Source of the DNA: Hyphococcus sp.
GTDB lineage: Bacteria; Pseudomonadota; Alphaproteobacteria; Caulobacterales; Parvularculaceae
DNA length: 64,000 nt
Reading direction: 5' to 3'
Assembly: GCA_028285645.1 (NCBI GenBank)
Contig: JANQOV010000061.1
Location: forward strand, 49,988 to 113,987
Below the pieces are notes generated by a model. The model did not search any database. It saw only the letters and a program-made list of their open reading frames with translations, and had not been told where the DNA came from. This document shows, in pieces, positions 17,601 to 25,723 of the stretch (the first letter of the stretch is position 1; every line of letters begins with the position of its first letter). A program made the position numbers and the translations under genes.

Positions 17601-18086
17601 CGCGCACGAAACTGCTTGATCGATGTGCTGAATACTCGTTGCAAGACACCTGGGCTGCACTTCATTCAGAATTTCCTCCAACTGATCAGATGCAGCATTG
17701 GAAGGCAGTGGTACGTATGGCAATCCGCAATACTGTGCAGACAGGAGGAGGGCGACATAGTCCGGGCCCGCAAACCCCAATGTCGCAATCATGTCCGGTG
17801 GGCAGAACTCAAACTCGGAGTCGTGGGTAAAAGCCGAGGCGAGAGACCTTACCTGTTCCCAGAGCTCATCATAAGTAAGAAAGGTGAAGGCCGGTGCTAT
17901 TTCTCGACCTGACTTTTCTCGCCAGCCAAGCGCGGGTCTGTCGCCATAAGACGTAAGGACGAGGCGGATGATCTGAGAAATTGACAGGCCGGGTTGTGTG
18001 ATGGCGTCAATGACATGTTGATCTGCCGCCGGTATATTCTCCGCCATCGCTATAGCTGTTTTCCGGTCATCGGCTGCAATTGCCAT
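14658..18086 (-). CDS. car: Carboxylic acid reductase (A-PCP-R three-domain enzyme)
   Basis: 1142 residues, the normal CAR length. Adenylation domain: YTSGSTGSPKGA at 236-247, AYGSTETGG at 384-392, GFYHTGD at 455-461. Peptidyl-carrier domain: DEIGGDS with the phosphopantetheine Ser at about 657. Reductase domain: LLTGANGFLG at 753-762, an extended-SDR Rossmann fold, with YAASK supplying Tyr and Lys. CARs reduce a free acid to the aldehyde using ATP and NADPH, and need a phosphopantetheinyl transferase, which is not in the window. It is the last gene of the leftward steroid operon, directly after an aldehyde-reductase-type alcohol dehydrogenase. That pairing suggests acid to aldehyde to alcohol reduction, or wax/steroid-acid recycling (inference). 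Confidence 0.92.
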   Translation of the reverse strand: MAIAADDRKTAIAMAENIPAADQHVIDAITQPGLSISQIIRLVLTSYGDRPALGWREKSGREIAPAFTFLTYDELWEQVRSLASAFTHDSEFEFCPPDMIATLGFAGPDYVALLLSAQYCGLPYVPLPSNAASDQLEEILNEVQPRCLATSIQHIDQAVSCALSYNELRAIIVFDLSEDHADESEALETARDKLARSQSKAALVTFKDACNRGARLAPVKPCVSADPNDALNSIVYTSGSTGSPKGAMYKQSNAIVPWASAPYAPPQIVLHYQPLSHSYGSSYAFMTLARGGLLCFTALSDLSSFLEDLKLVRPTDLGLVPRICELLYQRACGELGPGEGHNFDALREKLLGGRLRSAVIASAPLSPELRDFMESLTGFPLTDAYGSTETGGISLNGVIQNPPISDYKLIDVPELGYFTTDKPHPRGELIVKTGRLIEGYYKRPELNAKLVDDEGFYHTGDIMEEVAPGEIRFLDRRNSVLKLTQGEFVAISNLEALYSGGDGAIRQIFLYGNSSRSYLLGVVVPNNEIFDENENADDLKRKLMTAIRETAAANNLNSYEIPRDIIVEREPFSIENGLLAGVGKYMRPAFNAKYKDQLEAMYADIAQAQDNALRSLKENSESVPVETTVLLAAKTSLGVDDIPEDGAVSFDEIGGDSLSAVSFAMLLEDVFSIPIEVSDILHPTNTLLDLARKIENLRNNDGTPRATHDDVHGKGCTRLRAADLTLDQFIPAELLNAATSLPPASTKEPRTVLLTGANGFLGRFIALEWLEKLSQNNGKLICLGRGADDAGAEARMREAFASGDKVLEERFEALANNQLKCIAGDLSAPKLGLSPERWAELTERVDAITHVGALVNHKMSYRQLFRPNVAGTAELIALALTKRKKRFVNISTIAIAIGENSKALSEEADIRTTIPELQLRDGYAAGYAASKWAAEILLREANEHFDVPVNVFRPNMILAHRLYRGQLNVPDVFTRLILSLALTGIAPQSFYKGAIERAHYEGLPVDFIAKAVVAISGDKRTGHQTYHVLNPHDDRVSMDTFVTWIEQSGIPIERLSEYADWRTRFEAALRALPEEVRTMTSLPALEVFDSPVEAVPGSSLPAEQFKCVVKEVFTETGDIPHLDEALIKKYLADLKALELLRE

Positions 18087-18191
18087 TCTTCCGGTTCCTC
18101 ATATCCGGCTCAGTTGTGTTGGAACGCGCTGAAACTGAGACTTTAACGCACTTAATTTCAATCAGAGCAGAAGTTTCGCTATGGCTGCGAA

Positions 18192-19235
18192 CTATACGGT
18201 GCTCATGTCAATCACAAAGCGGTATCTGACATCTGAACGTTCCATGCGTTCAAACGCATCATTGATTTCATTTATCGCGATGATTTCGCATTCCGGCAGA
18301 ATGTCTTTTTCCGCACAAAAATCGAGTAACTCTTGCGTTTCAGCAAGGCCGCCTAGCATGGATGCAGTGAGCGATTTGCGGCCCATGATCAGGCTGCCGG
18401 TGTGAAACGACGGGAGCATGTCTACCGCGCCGACCATAGCGACGACGCCGTCCAGCCCGATGAGGGAAAGAAACGGAGAAATGTCATGCGCAACTGGTAT
18501 TGTATCCAGTATAAAATCAAAACGGCCCATGGCGGCCGCCATTTTCTCTTCATCCGTCGAAACGAGAACATCATGGGCGCCGAGCGCTATTGCATCCTTT
18601 GCCTTTGATTGAGATCGCGTGAGTACGGTGACGTCGGCCCCAAGCCCTGCTGCGAGTTTGACGCCTAAATGTCCAAGGCCGCCCAATCCCGCAACCGCCA
18701 CTTTGGAGTCAGGCCCAACTTGCCAATAACGCAAAGGCGACCATGTTGTTATGCCGGCGCACAAAAGCGGCCCCGCTCGTTGCAAATCAAGGCCGTCCGG
18801 AACGCTTAGAACGAATTTTTCTTTTACGACAATTTTGTTGGAATAGCCGCCCAGCGTGTTTTCACCCGTCTGCCGGTCCGGAGAGTTATAAGTCATGGTC
18901 ATGCCTTCGGCGCAGTAAGGCTCAAGGTCGTTTTCGCAGGGGCTGCATTTGCCGCAACTGTCGACCAGGCATCCCACGGCGACGTTATCGCCTGCGGTAT
19001 ATTTGGTCACATCTTCGCCAACAGCCGTTACGCGTCCGATGATTTCATGTCCGGGCACCAAGGGATAGATAGTGCTGCCGAAATGGTTTTGTGCGAAATG
19101 AAGATCGGTATGGCATACGCCGCAATAGAGAATGTCGATAGCGACATCGTCCGGTCTTAGCGTGCGGCGTTGAAATGAGTATGGTTCAAGCGCCGCGCCT
19201 TGTTTTATCGCGGCGTATCCTTTTGCGTCGATCAT
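18192..19235 (-). CDS. Zinc-dependent alcohol dehydrogenase, NADPH aldehyde-reductase type (YahK/CAD-like)
   Basis: 347 residues. Catalytic zinc ligands in CGVCHTD and PGHEIIG (GHE), structural-zinc Cys cluster CGKCSPCENDLEPYC, and cofactor fold GLGGLGHLG. The cinnamyl-alcohol-dehydrogenase-like subfamily is shown by the YPLVPGHEIIGRV and AGPLLCAGITTWSPLR text. Members mostly reduce aldehydes with NADPH. It lies 106 bases before the carboxylic acid reductase and 29 after the aldolase on the same strand. The obvious partner reaction is reduction of the aldehyde made by the reductase. Start ATG 19235 has AGGTGAGG upstream. Confidence 0.9.
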   Translation of the reverse strand: MIDAKGYAAIKQGAALEPYSFQRRTLRPDDVAIDILYCGVCHTDLHFAQNHFGSTIYPLVPGHEIIGRVTAVGEDVTKYTAGDNVAVGCLVDSCGKCSPCENDLEPYCAEGMTMTYNSPDRQTGENTLGGYSNKIVVKEKFVLSVPDGLDLQRAGPLLCAGITTWSPLRYWQVGPDSKVAVAGLGGLGHLGVKLAAGLGADVTVLTRSQSKAKDAIALGAHDVLVSTDEEKMAAAMGRFDFILDTIPVAHDISPFLSLIGLDGVVAMVGAVDMLPSFHTGSLIMGRKSLTASMLGGLAETQELLDFCAEKDILPECEIIAINEINDAFERMERSDVRYRFVIDMSTV

Positions 19236-19263
19236 ATGAACCTCACCTTTCGCTGCGCGCAGC

Positions 19264-20304
19264 TTATTTTGAACTGTCTTTTTCCTTAAGCATGTCCAAC
19301 GCTACATCTACAATCATGTCTTCTTGTCCGCCGACCATTCGCCGCTTCCCCAATTCAACAAGGATTTCTCGCGTGTCAAGATTGTAGTCTTCAGCAGATT
19401 TTTCAGCATGCCGAAGAAAAGAAGAATATACGCCGGCATAGCCAAGGCTTAAGGTTTCGCGGTCGACGCGGACAGGGCGGTCTTGTAAAGGGCGCACGAG
19501 ATCCTCAGCGGCATCCATGAGAGCCATGACGTCGCACCTGTGAACCCAGTTCTTGCGATCCACAGCAGCGATAAAGACCTCGAGCGGCGCATTGCCTGCG
19601 CCCGCGCCCATTCCCGCAAGGCTTGCGTCGATGCGGACTGCGCCCGCCTGCGCCGCCACAATGGAATTTGCAACACCAAGAGACAAATTATGGTGAGCGT
19701 GAATGCCGCGCTCAGTTTCCGGCTTTAGAACTTTGTCATAGGCCGTCATGCGCGCATGAACGCCATCCATATCCAATGCGCCGCCAGAGTCAGTGACATA
19801 AACGCATTGCGCCCCGTAGCTCTCCATCAAAGCCGCCTGTTGCGCGAGCGGCTCTGGCTCGATCATATGGCTCATCATGAGAAAGCCTGACACATCCATG
19901 CCAAGATCTCTTGCAATGCCAATATGCTGTTTAGAAACATCAGCCTCTGTGCAATGGGTTGCTACCCGTAAGGAGCGAACGCCAATGTCATAAGCCCTGC
20001 GCAGTTCCTCGACAGTTCCAACACCCGGCAGGATAAGCGTTGTAAGTACGGCCTTTTCTAAGACATCAGCAACGGCTTCCAACCATTCCCAATCCGTGTG
20101 TGCGCCGAAGCCATAGTTGAAACTGGCGCCTGACAGTCCGTCGCCATGTGCAACTTCGATAGCATCGACGCCTGCGTCGTCCAGCGCCTTGGCGATCGCA
20201 CGCACGTCATCAATGCCATACATATGACGAATGGCGTGCATGCCATCGCGAAGGGTCACGTCTTGTATGTAGAGCTTATCTTTTGTGGGATCGAAACTTG
20301 GCAT
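19264..20304 (-). CDS. hsaF: 4-hydroxy-2-oxo-acid aldolase (HsaF/BphI type)
   Basis: 346 residues. DRE-TIM metallolyase: [10 protein letters not shown] at 15-24 with the Arg-Asp pair, [13 protein letters not shown] with the two metal His residues, and the DmpG communication domain at the C-terminus. It splits 4-hydroxy-2-oxohexanoate (in steroid degradation) into pyruvate and propanal, handing the aldehyde through a tunnel to the acylating dehydrogenase whose gene lies 23 bases upstream. The pair HsaF-HsaG is obligately associated in known systems. The order ligase, crotonase, dehydrogenases, B, E, G, F supports the steroid assignment over a biphenyl or phenol pathway. Confidence 0.93.
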   Translation of the reverse strand: MPSFDPTKDKLYIQDVTLRDGMHAIRHMYGIDDVRAIAKALDDAGVDAIEVAHGDGLSGASFNYGFGAHTDWEWLEAVADVLEKAVLTTLILPGVGTVEELRRAYDIGVRSLRVATHCTEADVSKQHIGIARDLGMDVSGFLMMSHMIEPEPLAQQAALMESYGAQCVYVTDSGGALDMDGVHARMTAYDKVLKPETERGIHAHHNLSLGVANSIVAAQAGAVRIDASLAGMGAGAGNAPLEVFIAAVDRKNWVHRCDVMALMDAAEDLVRPLQDRPVRVDRETLSLGYAGVYSSFLRHAEKSAEDYNLDTREILVELGKRRMVGGQEDMIVDVALDMLKEKDSSK

Positions 20305-20327
20305 TGCGAAACTCGGGTCCTGTTCAC

Positions 20328-21248
20328 CTATTGAATGCGTGCGGCAATCAGCTCGCCAGTGGCTTTCGCCGCTGCAGTCATAATGTCTAAGTTTCCGGAA
20401 TAGGGGGGCAAGTAGTCGCCAGCGCCTTCGACTTCGAGGAAAACAGAACTCTTGACGCCGGTAAAATCGCCCATACCGGGAATATGAAGCTTGTTGTTGT
20501 CGCCAAATCTTTCGAACTGCACCTCCTGTTTTAGGCGATACCCCGGTACATAGGTTTGAACCTTTTCAACCATCGCCTCGATGGACGCCCGAATTTCATC
20601 CTCCGTTGCGCCTTCCGACAAGGTAAAAACTGTGTCGCGCATAATCATCGGCGGCTCAGCCGGATTGAGAATAATAATTGCTTTGCCTCTTGTCGCGCCG
20701 CCGACAGTTTCAATGGCGTTCGCGGTGGTCCGCGTGAATTCATCGATATTCGCCCGCGTTCCTGGTCCCGCAGAGCGAGAGGAAACAGAGGCGACAATCT
20801 CAGCATAGTGTACTTTGGCTACCTGAGAGACGGCAGCGACGATGGGAATCGTTGCTTGGCCGCCGCAGGTCACCATATTGACGTTCGATTCCTCCAGGTG
20901 CTGGTCCATGTTGACCGGCGGGATTGTAAACGGGCCAATCGCTGCAGGGGTAAGGTCGATGACTCTCTTGCCGTCGGCGCGCAAGCGTTTGTCGTGATCC
21001 GCATGCGCACGCGCAGACGTTGCGTCAAAAACGATTTGAATTTCGTCGTATACATCCAGCTCGCGAAGTCCGCTTATGCCTTCATGGGAAGTCGCAATCC
21101 CATGTTCGCGCGCCAGGGCGAGACCTTCGCTTTCTGGGTCAATACCGATCACTGCAACTAGTTGCATCTTCTGAGATGATTTTATCATCTTCATCATAAG
21201 ATCGGCGCCGATATTGCCAGACCCAATGATTGCGACTTTTACGGCCAC
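20328..21248 (-). CDS. hsaG: Acylating aldehyde dehydrogenase (HsaG/BphJ/DmpF type)
   Basis: 306 residues. NAD fold GSGNIGADL at 9-17, catalytic Cys128 in [10 protein letters not shown], and the family-specific [19 protein letters not shown]. It converts propanal or acetaldehyde plus CoA and NAD to the acyl-CoA, the final step of the C6-dienoate branch. The start is GTG at 21248, six bases after GAGGA. It is spaced 9 bases after the hydratase gene and 23 before the aldolase, so all three are one transcription unit. Confidence 0.94.
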   Translation of the reverse strand: MAVKVAIIGSGNIGADLMMKMIKSSQKMQLVAVIGIDPESEGLALAREHGIATSHEGISGLRELDVYDEIQIVFDATSARAHADHDKRLRADGKRVIDLTPAAIGPFTIPPVNMDQHLEESNVNMVTCGGQATIPIVAAVSQVAKVHYAEIVASVSSRSAGPGTRANIDEFTRTTANAIETVGGATRGKAIIILNPAEPPMIMRDTVFTLSEGATEDEIRASIEAMVEKVQTYVPGYRLKQEVQFERFGDNNKLHIPGMGDFTGVKSSVFLEVEGAGDYLPPYSGNLDIMTAAAKATGELIAARIQ

Positions 21249-21257
21249 GTTTTGTCC

Positions 21258-22058
21258 TCACGTAAAACTGATGCTGCAATCGCCGACGCCGTCCAACGTC
21301 ATTTCAAACGTATCGCCTGGTAAGGCGGGTTCGAGCGGAACAAGGCTTCCGGACAAAATGATCTCTCCTGCCTTGAATGGAACGTCATATTGGCCCAGCG
21401 TATTTGCCAGCCACGCCACAGCAGTAAGCGGCGATCCTTGTACGGCGGCGCCTTTCCCTTTCGAAAGGAATTTGCCGTTTTTAAACACGCTTACTTCCAG
21501 GTTCGGCAGATCAAAAGATTCGGGATCGACTAAATCATTCCCCAGGACAAAAATGCCGCATGACGCATTGTCGGCGATTGTATCGATAATACTGATGTCC
21601 CAGTTCTCGATGCGGCTGTCGACGATCTCAAAACAGGGAGCGATGGCTTCGGTTGCTGCAAGAACTTCTTCTTCGCTAACGCCAGGGCCTATCAGCTCGT
21701 CTTTCAAGATGAATGCGATCTCGGCCTCGGCGCGAGGTTGCAACAAGTTTGCGCCGTGAATATTCACGGTTGCTCTGTTTTTCACCTGCATGCGGTCGGT
21801 TAAAAACCCGAAATCAGGTTGAAAAACATTCAGCATGTCTTGTACGGCTTTGGATGTGACGCCGATTTTTTTTCCGATAACTTTTTCACCGTCTTCTTCT
21901 CGCCGCCTGAGGAAGTCCAACGATATTGCATAGGCGTCATCAATTGTCAGTGTAGAGCATGAAGAGACTAAGGGCGGGATCGGCGTGCGCGTGCGAATGG
22001 CTGTATACAGTTTATCGCCAAACGTGGAAATCTGAGATGGGGGCGTCGCCAAACTCAT
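21258..22058 (-). CDS. hsaE: 2-hydroxy-dienoate hydratase (HsaE/BphH/MhpD type)
   Basis: 266 residues, the usual length of 2-keto-4-pentenoate hydratases. Recognisable segments: GKKIGVTSKAVQDMLNV, ANLLQPRAEAEIAFILKDEL (Glu pair that binds the metal) and the closing GSLVPLEPALPGDTFEMTLDGVG. It hydrates 2-hydroxyhexa-2,4-dienoate to 4-hydroxy-2-oxohexanoate, the substrate of the aldolase downstream. Its ATG overlaps the stop of the flavin reductase (ATGA), so the two are translationally coupled. Confidence 0.93.
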   Translation of the reverse strand: MSLATPPSQISTFGDKLYTAIRTRTPIPPLVSSCSTLTIDDAYAISLDFLRRREEDGEKVIGKKIGVTSKAVQDMLNVFQPDFGFLTDRMQVKNRATVNIHGANLLQPRAEAEIAFILKDELIGPGVSEEEVLAATEAIAPCFEIVDSRIENWDISIIDTIADNASCGIFVLGNDLVDPESFDLPNLEVSVFKNGKFLSKGKGAAVQGSPLTAVAWLANTLGQYDVPFKAGEIILSGSLVPLEPALPGDTFEMTLDGVGDCSISFT

Positions 22059-22528
22059 AGATAACCGCCGTTAAAATAGACAAGAGGCGCGCCGATCTCA
22101 TTCAACTGAACGCGAAGTACATGACCGATAATAATGCTATGGGAGCTGAAGTCGATAATATTGTGAACGGAACAAAATACATTTGCCTGCGCGTCTGAAA
22201 GATAGGGAACGCCCTCGGCGTCTTTATCCCATTCACCGAATGCGAACTTGTCGTCGGATTTGGTGATGCCGCCAAACACGTTTGAGATTTCCTCTTGTCC
22301 CTGTTTAAGCAGGTTAACACAATAGTGGTCGTCGATGCTAAGGCCAGGATGAACGCTTGCTTTCTGGTTTATGCATGCAACGAGGGAGGGCGGTTCGACC
22401 GTCAGTGAACAAATGGCAGTCGCGGTAATCGCCGTTCTTCTATTGTTGGCATTGCAACTGACGAGAGACACGTTCGCCGCCAAACGTCTCATGGCCTGTT
22501 TGAACTGATCTTGTATTTGATAGGTCAT
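22055..22528 (-). CDS. hsaB: Flavin reductase component (HsaB-like)
   Basis: 157 residues of the FMN-binding flavin reductase family: FKQAMRRLAANVSLVSC, ITATAICSLTVEPPSLVACIN and GHVLRVQL, followed by a short tail. It is slightly shorter than typical HsaB. It would supply reduced flavin to the HsaA-like oxygenase at 36755-37924, which sits 14 kb away on the other arm; separation of A and B is worth noting. ATG 22528 is preferred to the open-frame start at 22561; its ribosome site is weak. No other flavin reductase for HsaA is visible in the window. Confidence 0.85.
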   Translation of the reverse strand: MTYQIQDQFKQAMRRLAANVSLVSCNANNRRTAITATAICSLTVEPPSLVACINQKASVHPGLSIDDHYCVNLLKQGQEEISNVFGGITKSDDKFAFGEWDKDAEGVPYLSDAQANVFCSVHNIIDFSSHSIIIGHVLRVQLNEIGAPLVYFNGGYL

Positions 22529-22573
22529 AGCAAACTTAATCTCATACAAAGAGAAATACACACCGCAGACGAA

Positions 22574-23755
22574 CTAAAGATTGAGAACTCTTTTTGCCAC
22601 GATGTTTCTCTGGATTTCGTTCGAGCCTGCGAAAATGGCTTGCGCGCGCGCGGTAAAAAACTGCCATCCTATGTTCGTCAGCGCGCCGTCGATCTCGACA
22701 TCAGAGTCCAGTTGAGAATATTGGCCAGAAGCCCTCGCATTCAACTCAGAAATGTCTCGCAACATGTCTGCGGAGATTATCTTAAGTATCGAAAATTCGG
22801 GCCCAATTTCACTATCTGGCGAAATGGAATGACACATGGTTTCGTACAAAACACGAAAATCATGCATGTCGCAGATAGTCTTTGCGAGTTCGTCTTTGAG
22901 GGAAGAGTCAGTTTCATCCTTCATGATCAATTCGCACGCAAGATCCAAGTACCGCGCAGCCGGTCCCGGATTTCCAATCCACACCCTTTCGTAGCCCAGC
23001 AAGGCTTTGGCGATCGTCCAGCCGTTATCCGGCTCGCCGACGACATTTTCTTTTGGAACCATGACGTCGTCTAGAAAGACCTCGCAAAGCTCGTCTTCAC
23101 CGGCGACGGTTTTGATGGGACGCACGGATATGCCAGGCGTCTCCATATCGATCAGGATAAACGTAATTCCGACTTGTTTTTTCTCGGAGACTGTTGTTCG
23201 GACCAGCGCATACATGTGAGAGCACTCATCTGCATGGCTCGTCCAAATCTTATGACCGTTAATCCGGTAGTGATCGCCTTCCAATTCGGCTTTCGTTCGC
23301 AAACTCGCAAGGTCCGAGCCCGCGCCCGGCTCCGAATACCCTTGCGCCCAAAGATATTCGCCGGTGCGCGTTGGCTCGATATACTTTCTCTTCTGTTCAT
23401 CGGTCCCGTACGCCATTAGCGTTGGGCCGATCATTTGTTCGCCGCCGTCAATAATGCGTCCGGCGCGAATTCTCTCCAATTCCTCGTGATAGATTATTTG
23501 CTTCTTGAACGAGAGCTCCATGCCGCCATACTCTTTCGGCCAAGCAGGGCAACGCCAACCGCCCTCGCAAAGCATTTTTATCCAGGCTCTGGCGTCTTTC
23601 CCGCGAATTCTCAACAGCGGTCGGCGCGGGGTTTGCTTCCAGTTTTCCGGATACACATCTTCAAGCCAGGTGCGTAAAGCGGCGCGGAATTCAGTGTCGC
23701 CCATCGCATCGTAATCGATTGACTTATTTTCCACGTCGCGCCCTCTCGATGTCAT
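22574..23755 (-). CDS. Acyl-CoA dehydrogenase, steroid-type (large-subunit-like)
   Basis: 393 residues: ACAD N-domain, middle domain with YSEPGAGSDLASLRTKA and IWTSHA, C-domain closing with FAGSNEIQRNIVAKRVL. The usual catalytic Glu of the GT/S-EI loop (EGTSEI type) is Ala here (IFAGSNEI). The Glu of LLGYERVWIG, at the isovaleryl-CoA-dehydrogenase-like position, is the likely base. It overlaps the partner gene upstream by 32 bases. Steroid ACADs are alpha2beta2 heterotetramers made of such adjacent pairs. Start ATG 23755 is used; GTG at 23734 after GAGAGGG is a credible alternative. Predicted step: dehydrogenation of a steroid or hydrindane propionyl-CoA. Confidence 0.88.
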   Translation of the reverse strand: MTSRGRDVENKSIDYDAMGDTEFRAALRTWLEDVYPENWKQTPRRPLLRIRGKDARAWIKMLCEGGWRCPAWPKEYGGMELSFKKQIIYHEELERIRAGRIIDGGEQMIGPTLMAYGTDEQKRKYIEPTRTGEYLWAQGYSEPGAGSDLASLRTKAELEGDHYRINGHKIWTSHADECSHMYALVRTTVSEKKQVGITFILIDMETPGISVRPIKTVAGEDELCEVFLDDVMVPKENVVGEPDNGWTIAKALLGYERVWIGNPGPAARYLDLACELIMKDETDSSLKDELAKTICDMHDFRVLYETMCHSISPDSEIGPEFSILKIISADMLRDISELNARASGQYSQLDSDVEIDGALTNIGWQFFTARAQAIFAGSNEIQRNIVAKRVLNL

Positions 23756-24827
23756 ACACCCTGCGCTGATGGGCGATCGTGGATCCGAATTGATTCATCA
23801 GGCACAGCGACGCCCGCGCATAAAGGCCTATGTCCGCCTCATCCGTGAATCCGATAGCGCCGTGCAGTTGTATTGTTTCCTTTGACATTAACAGTGCGGT
23901 TTCTGAGGCGCGCGCTTTCGCGCAACTAATTGCCTGCTGTGTCTGTGTAGAGCACGGGTCCTCGTCAAATAGCTCTGCCGCCCGTTGTATTGAGCTTTCA
24001 ACGAATTGCTGTGCGATATATAGGTCAACGGCGCGGTGTTGAATTGCCTGAAATGAACCAATGCTTTGATTGAATTGCTTGCGCGTGCGCAAATATTCGA
24101 GCGTTATGTCAAATGCCTTATGGCTAACGCCAGCAAGTTGTGCGGCTGTAACAAGAGCGCCAAGGTCCAGCGCGCATCTTACAATATTTTCTATATCACT
24201 CCCTGCCAGCGGATCGTACTTTGGAGTTGCGCCGTCTAACATCAAACGTCCGACTTTTTCATTTAGAAGGTTTTGTGAGTTGTCTGTGTTGACGCCGTGC
24301 TCTGTGCTTTCAACGAACGCCAAACATAGTTCGTCGCCCGCCTGTGCAGTGACGATAAAGGCGCTAGCGGGCAGCGCGACAAACGCCTTTTCGCCGAACA
24401 CGCCAGTGTCTGTCAGCTTTGTAGAAATGCTAAATGGGTCAATCGAGTTGTTGATTTCCGTCCCGGCAAACGAAACTCGTTTGGTTTCAGCGTTAATGTA
24501 TGCAAGGAGCTCGTCACGCAGATTTCCGTCATCAATGCGAGCGGTAATATAGCAAGGCAGCACGGACTGTGCGATAAAAGGACTGGAGACTAATTCCCGC
24601 CCAAACAACTTGGCGATTTGAACATAACCGCGCGCGCCGAATCCCGCTCCGCCCAGCTCCTCAGGAAGGCCAAGCCCCAACAAGCCAGAATCGGCAAACT
24701 CTTTCCAAATGTTGGATTTGTCTGCTGGGCTTCTGACATTTCCCAGGGAATGATGCGTGTCCAAAATGGATTGGGCTGAAGCCTCCACCATGTGGGTGAC
24801 AGCAACATCTGCTGAGTTCGGATTCAA
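23724..24827 (-). CDS. Acyl-CoA dehydrogenase, partner subunit
   Basis: 367 residues, divergent ACAD. N-domain GLLGLGLPEELGGAGFGARG, weak middle domain, C-domain RTRKQFNQSIGSFQAIQHRAVDLYIA and QLHGAIGFTDEADIGLYARAS. The overlap with the following dehydrogenase gene (32 bases) argues for a heteromeric enzyme in which the two subunits share active sites. Start is TTG at 24827 with AAAGGAG upstream, a strong ribosome site despite the weak start codon. Confidence 0.87.
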   Translation of the reverse strand: MNPNSADVAVTHMVEASAQSILDTHHSLGNVRSPADKSNIWKEFADSGLLGLGLPEELGGAGFGARGYVQIAKLFGRELVSSPFIAQSVLPCYITARIDDGNLRDELLAYINAETKRVSFAGTEINNSIDPFSISTKLTDTGVFGEKAFVALPASAFIVTAQAGDELCLAFVESTEHGVNTDNSQNLLNEKVGRLMLDGATPKYDPLAGSDIENIVRCALDLGALVTAAQLAGVSHKAFDITLEYLRTRKQFNQSIGSFQAIQHRAVDLYIAQQFVESSIQRAAELFDEDPCSTQTQQAISCAKARASETALLMSKETIQLHGAIGFTDEADIGLYARASLCLMNQFGSTIAHQRRVYDIERARRGK

Positions 24828-24886
24828 AGGTTTGTCTCCTTTCGAATTGCGTTACATTTTCCAGTGCGGCGCTGGCAGTCGCCGGC

Positions 24887-25681
24887 CTATTTTCCTTTCA
24901 AATCGGGTTTGGTTCGATCCATCATCGCCTCGACGGCGATTTTGTGGTCTTCCATGAACATGCTTACATTTTCAAAAGCCGCAGATAGATCGATCACTGC
25001 GTTCGCAGTCACTTTTAAGCCGGCATTAATTGAGGCTTTTGTCCAGCGCACTGCGTATTTTGGCGTGTTCAGAAGTTTGGTCACGATTTTTTCAACAGTC
25101 GCGTCCAGTTCGTCCTCTGAAACAACGTCTGTAATCAGACCAATGTTTGCAGCTTCCTCGGCGTCAATAAACGCGCCTGTCAAAAGGTACTTTCGAGCCC
25201 GTGCATACCCAACCAGCATTGGCCAAAGATATGCGCCGCCGTCACCGGCGACTAAGCCTACCGAAACATGAGGGTCTGCGAATTTGGAATTTGGCGTCGC
25301 AAAGACAAAGTCACAAAAGAGGGCGAGCGTACATCCCAGGCCAACCGCGGGACCGTTGACTTTCGCAATCATTGGTTTTTCCAAGTCTAAAATCGCGTTT
25401 TGCAGGATGCGATCCTGATGTATGCCCTTAGATGTCGCGACAGCGTCACGATGCTGGTCGCGTAACATTCTTAAGTCTCCGCCGGCGGAAAAAGCCCCGC
25501 CGTTCCCGGTGAGGATGATTATGTCTATGTCGTCGTCTTGGTTGACCGCAGGAAAAATTGAAACAAGCTCTTTATGCACGGCGTCGTTGATTGCATTAAA
25601 TGTTTCTGGCCGGTTGAAAGCGATCGTGATGACGTTGTCTTTTTTCGTTACGTCTAGATTGGTGTAGCGTGAATAGTCCAT
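24887..25681 (-). CDS. Crotonase-family enoyl-CoA hydratase/isomerase lacking both canonical Glu
   Basis: 264 residues. Oxyanion segment AFSAGGDLRML; then VGLGCTLALFCDFVFAT and ADPHVSVGLVAGDGGAYLWP. The two catalytic Glu positions hold Thr (GCTLAL) and His (DPHVSVG). The Asp of AGDGGAYLWP is a candidate base, as in dienoyl-CoA isomerase-like members. So isomerisation or hydrolysis is as likely as hydration. The gene sits between the CoA ligase and the dehydrogenase pair in one operon; ATG 25681 has GGGAAA upstream. Confidence 0.87.
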   Translation of the reverse strand: MDYSRYTNLDVTKKDNVITIAFNRPETFNAINDAVHKELVSIFPAVNQDDDIDIIILTGNGGAFSAGGDLRMLRDQHRDAVATSKGIHQDRILQNAILDLEKPMIAKVNGPAVGLGCTLALFCDFVFATPNSKFADPHVSVGLVAGDGGAYLWPMLVGYARARKYLLTGAFIDAEEAANIGLITDVVSEDELDATVEKIVTKLLNTPKYAVRWTKASINAGLKVTANAVIDLSAAFENVSMFMEDHKIAVEAMMDRTKPDLKGK

Positions 25682-25723
25682 GTTGATTTCCCGGTGTAAT
25701 TTTGCTGGCGCGCTTGCAAGCAG

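Noticed and set aside
20556..21161. 201-codon plus-strand open frame
   Set aside because: Antisense to the acylating aldehyde dehydrogenase, whose Cys and NAD motifs are clear.
22574..24827. Frameshifted single acyl-CoA dehydrogenase
   Set aside because: Both parts contain their own N- and C-domains, so they are two subunits, not one broken gene; the same holds for 49852-51941.
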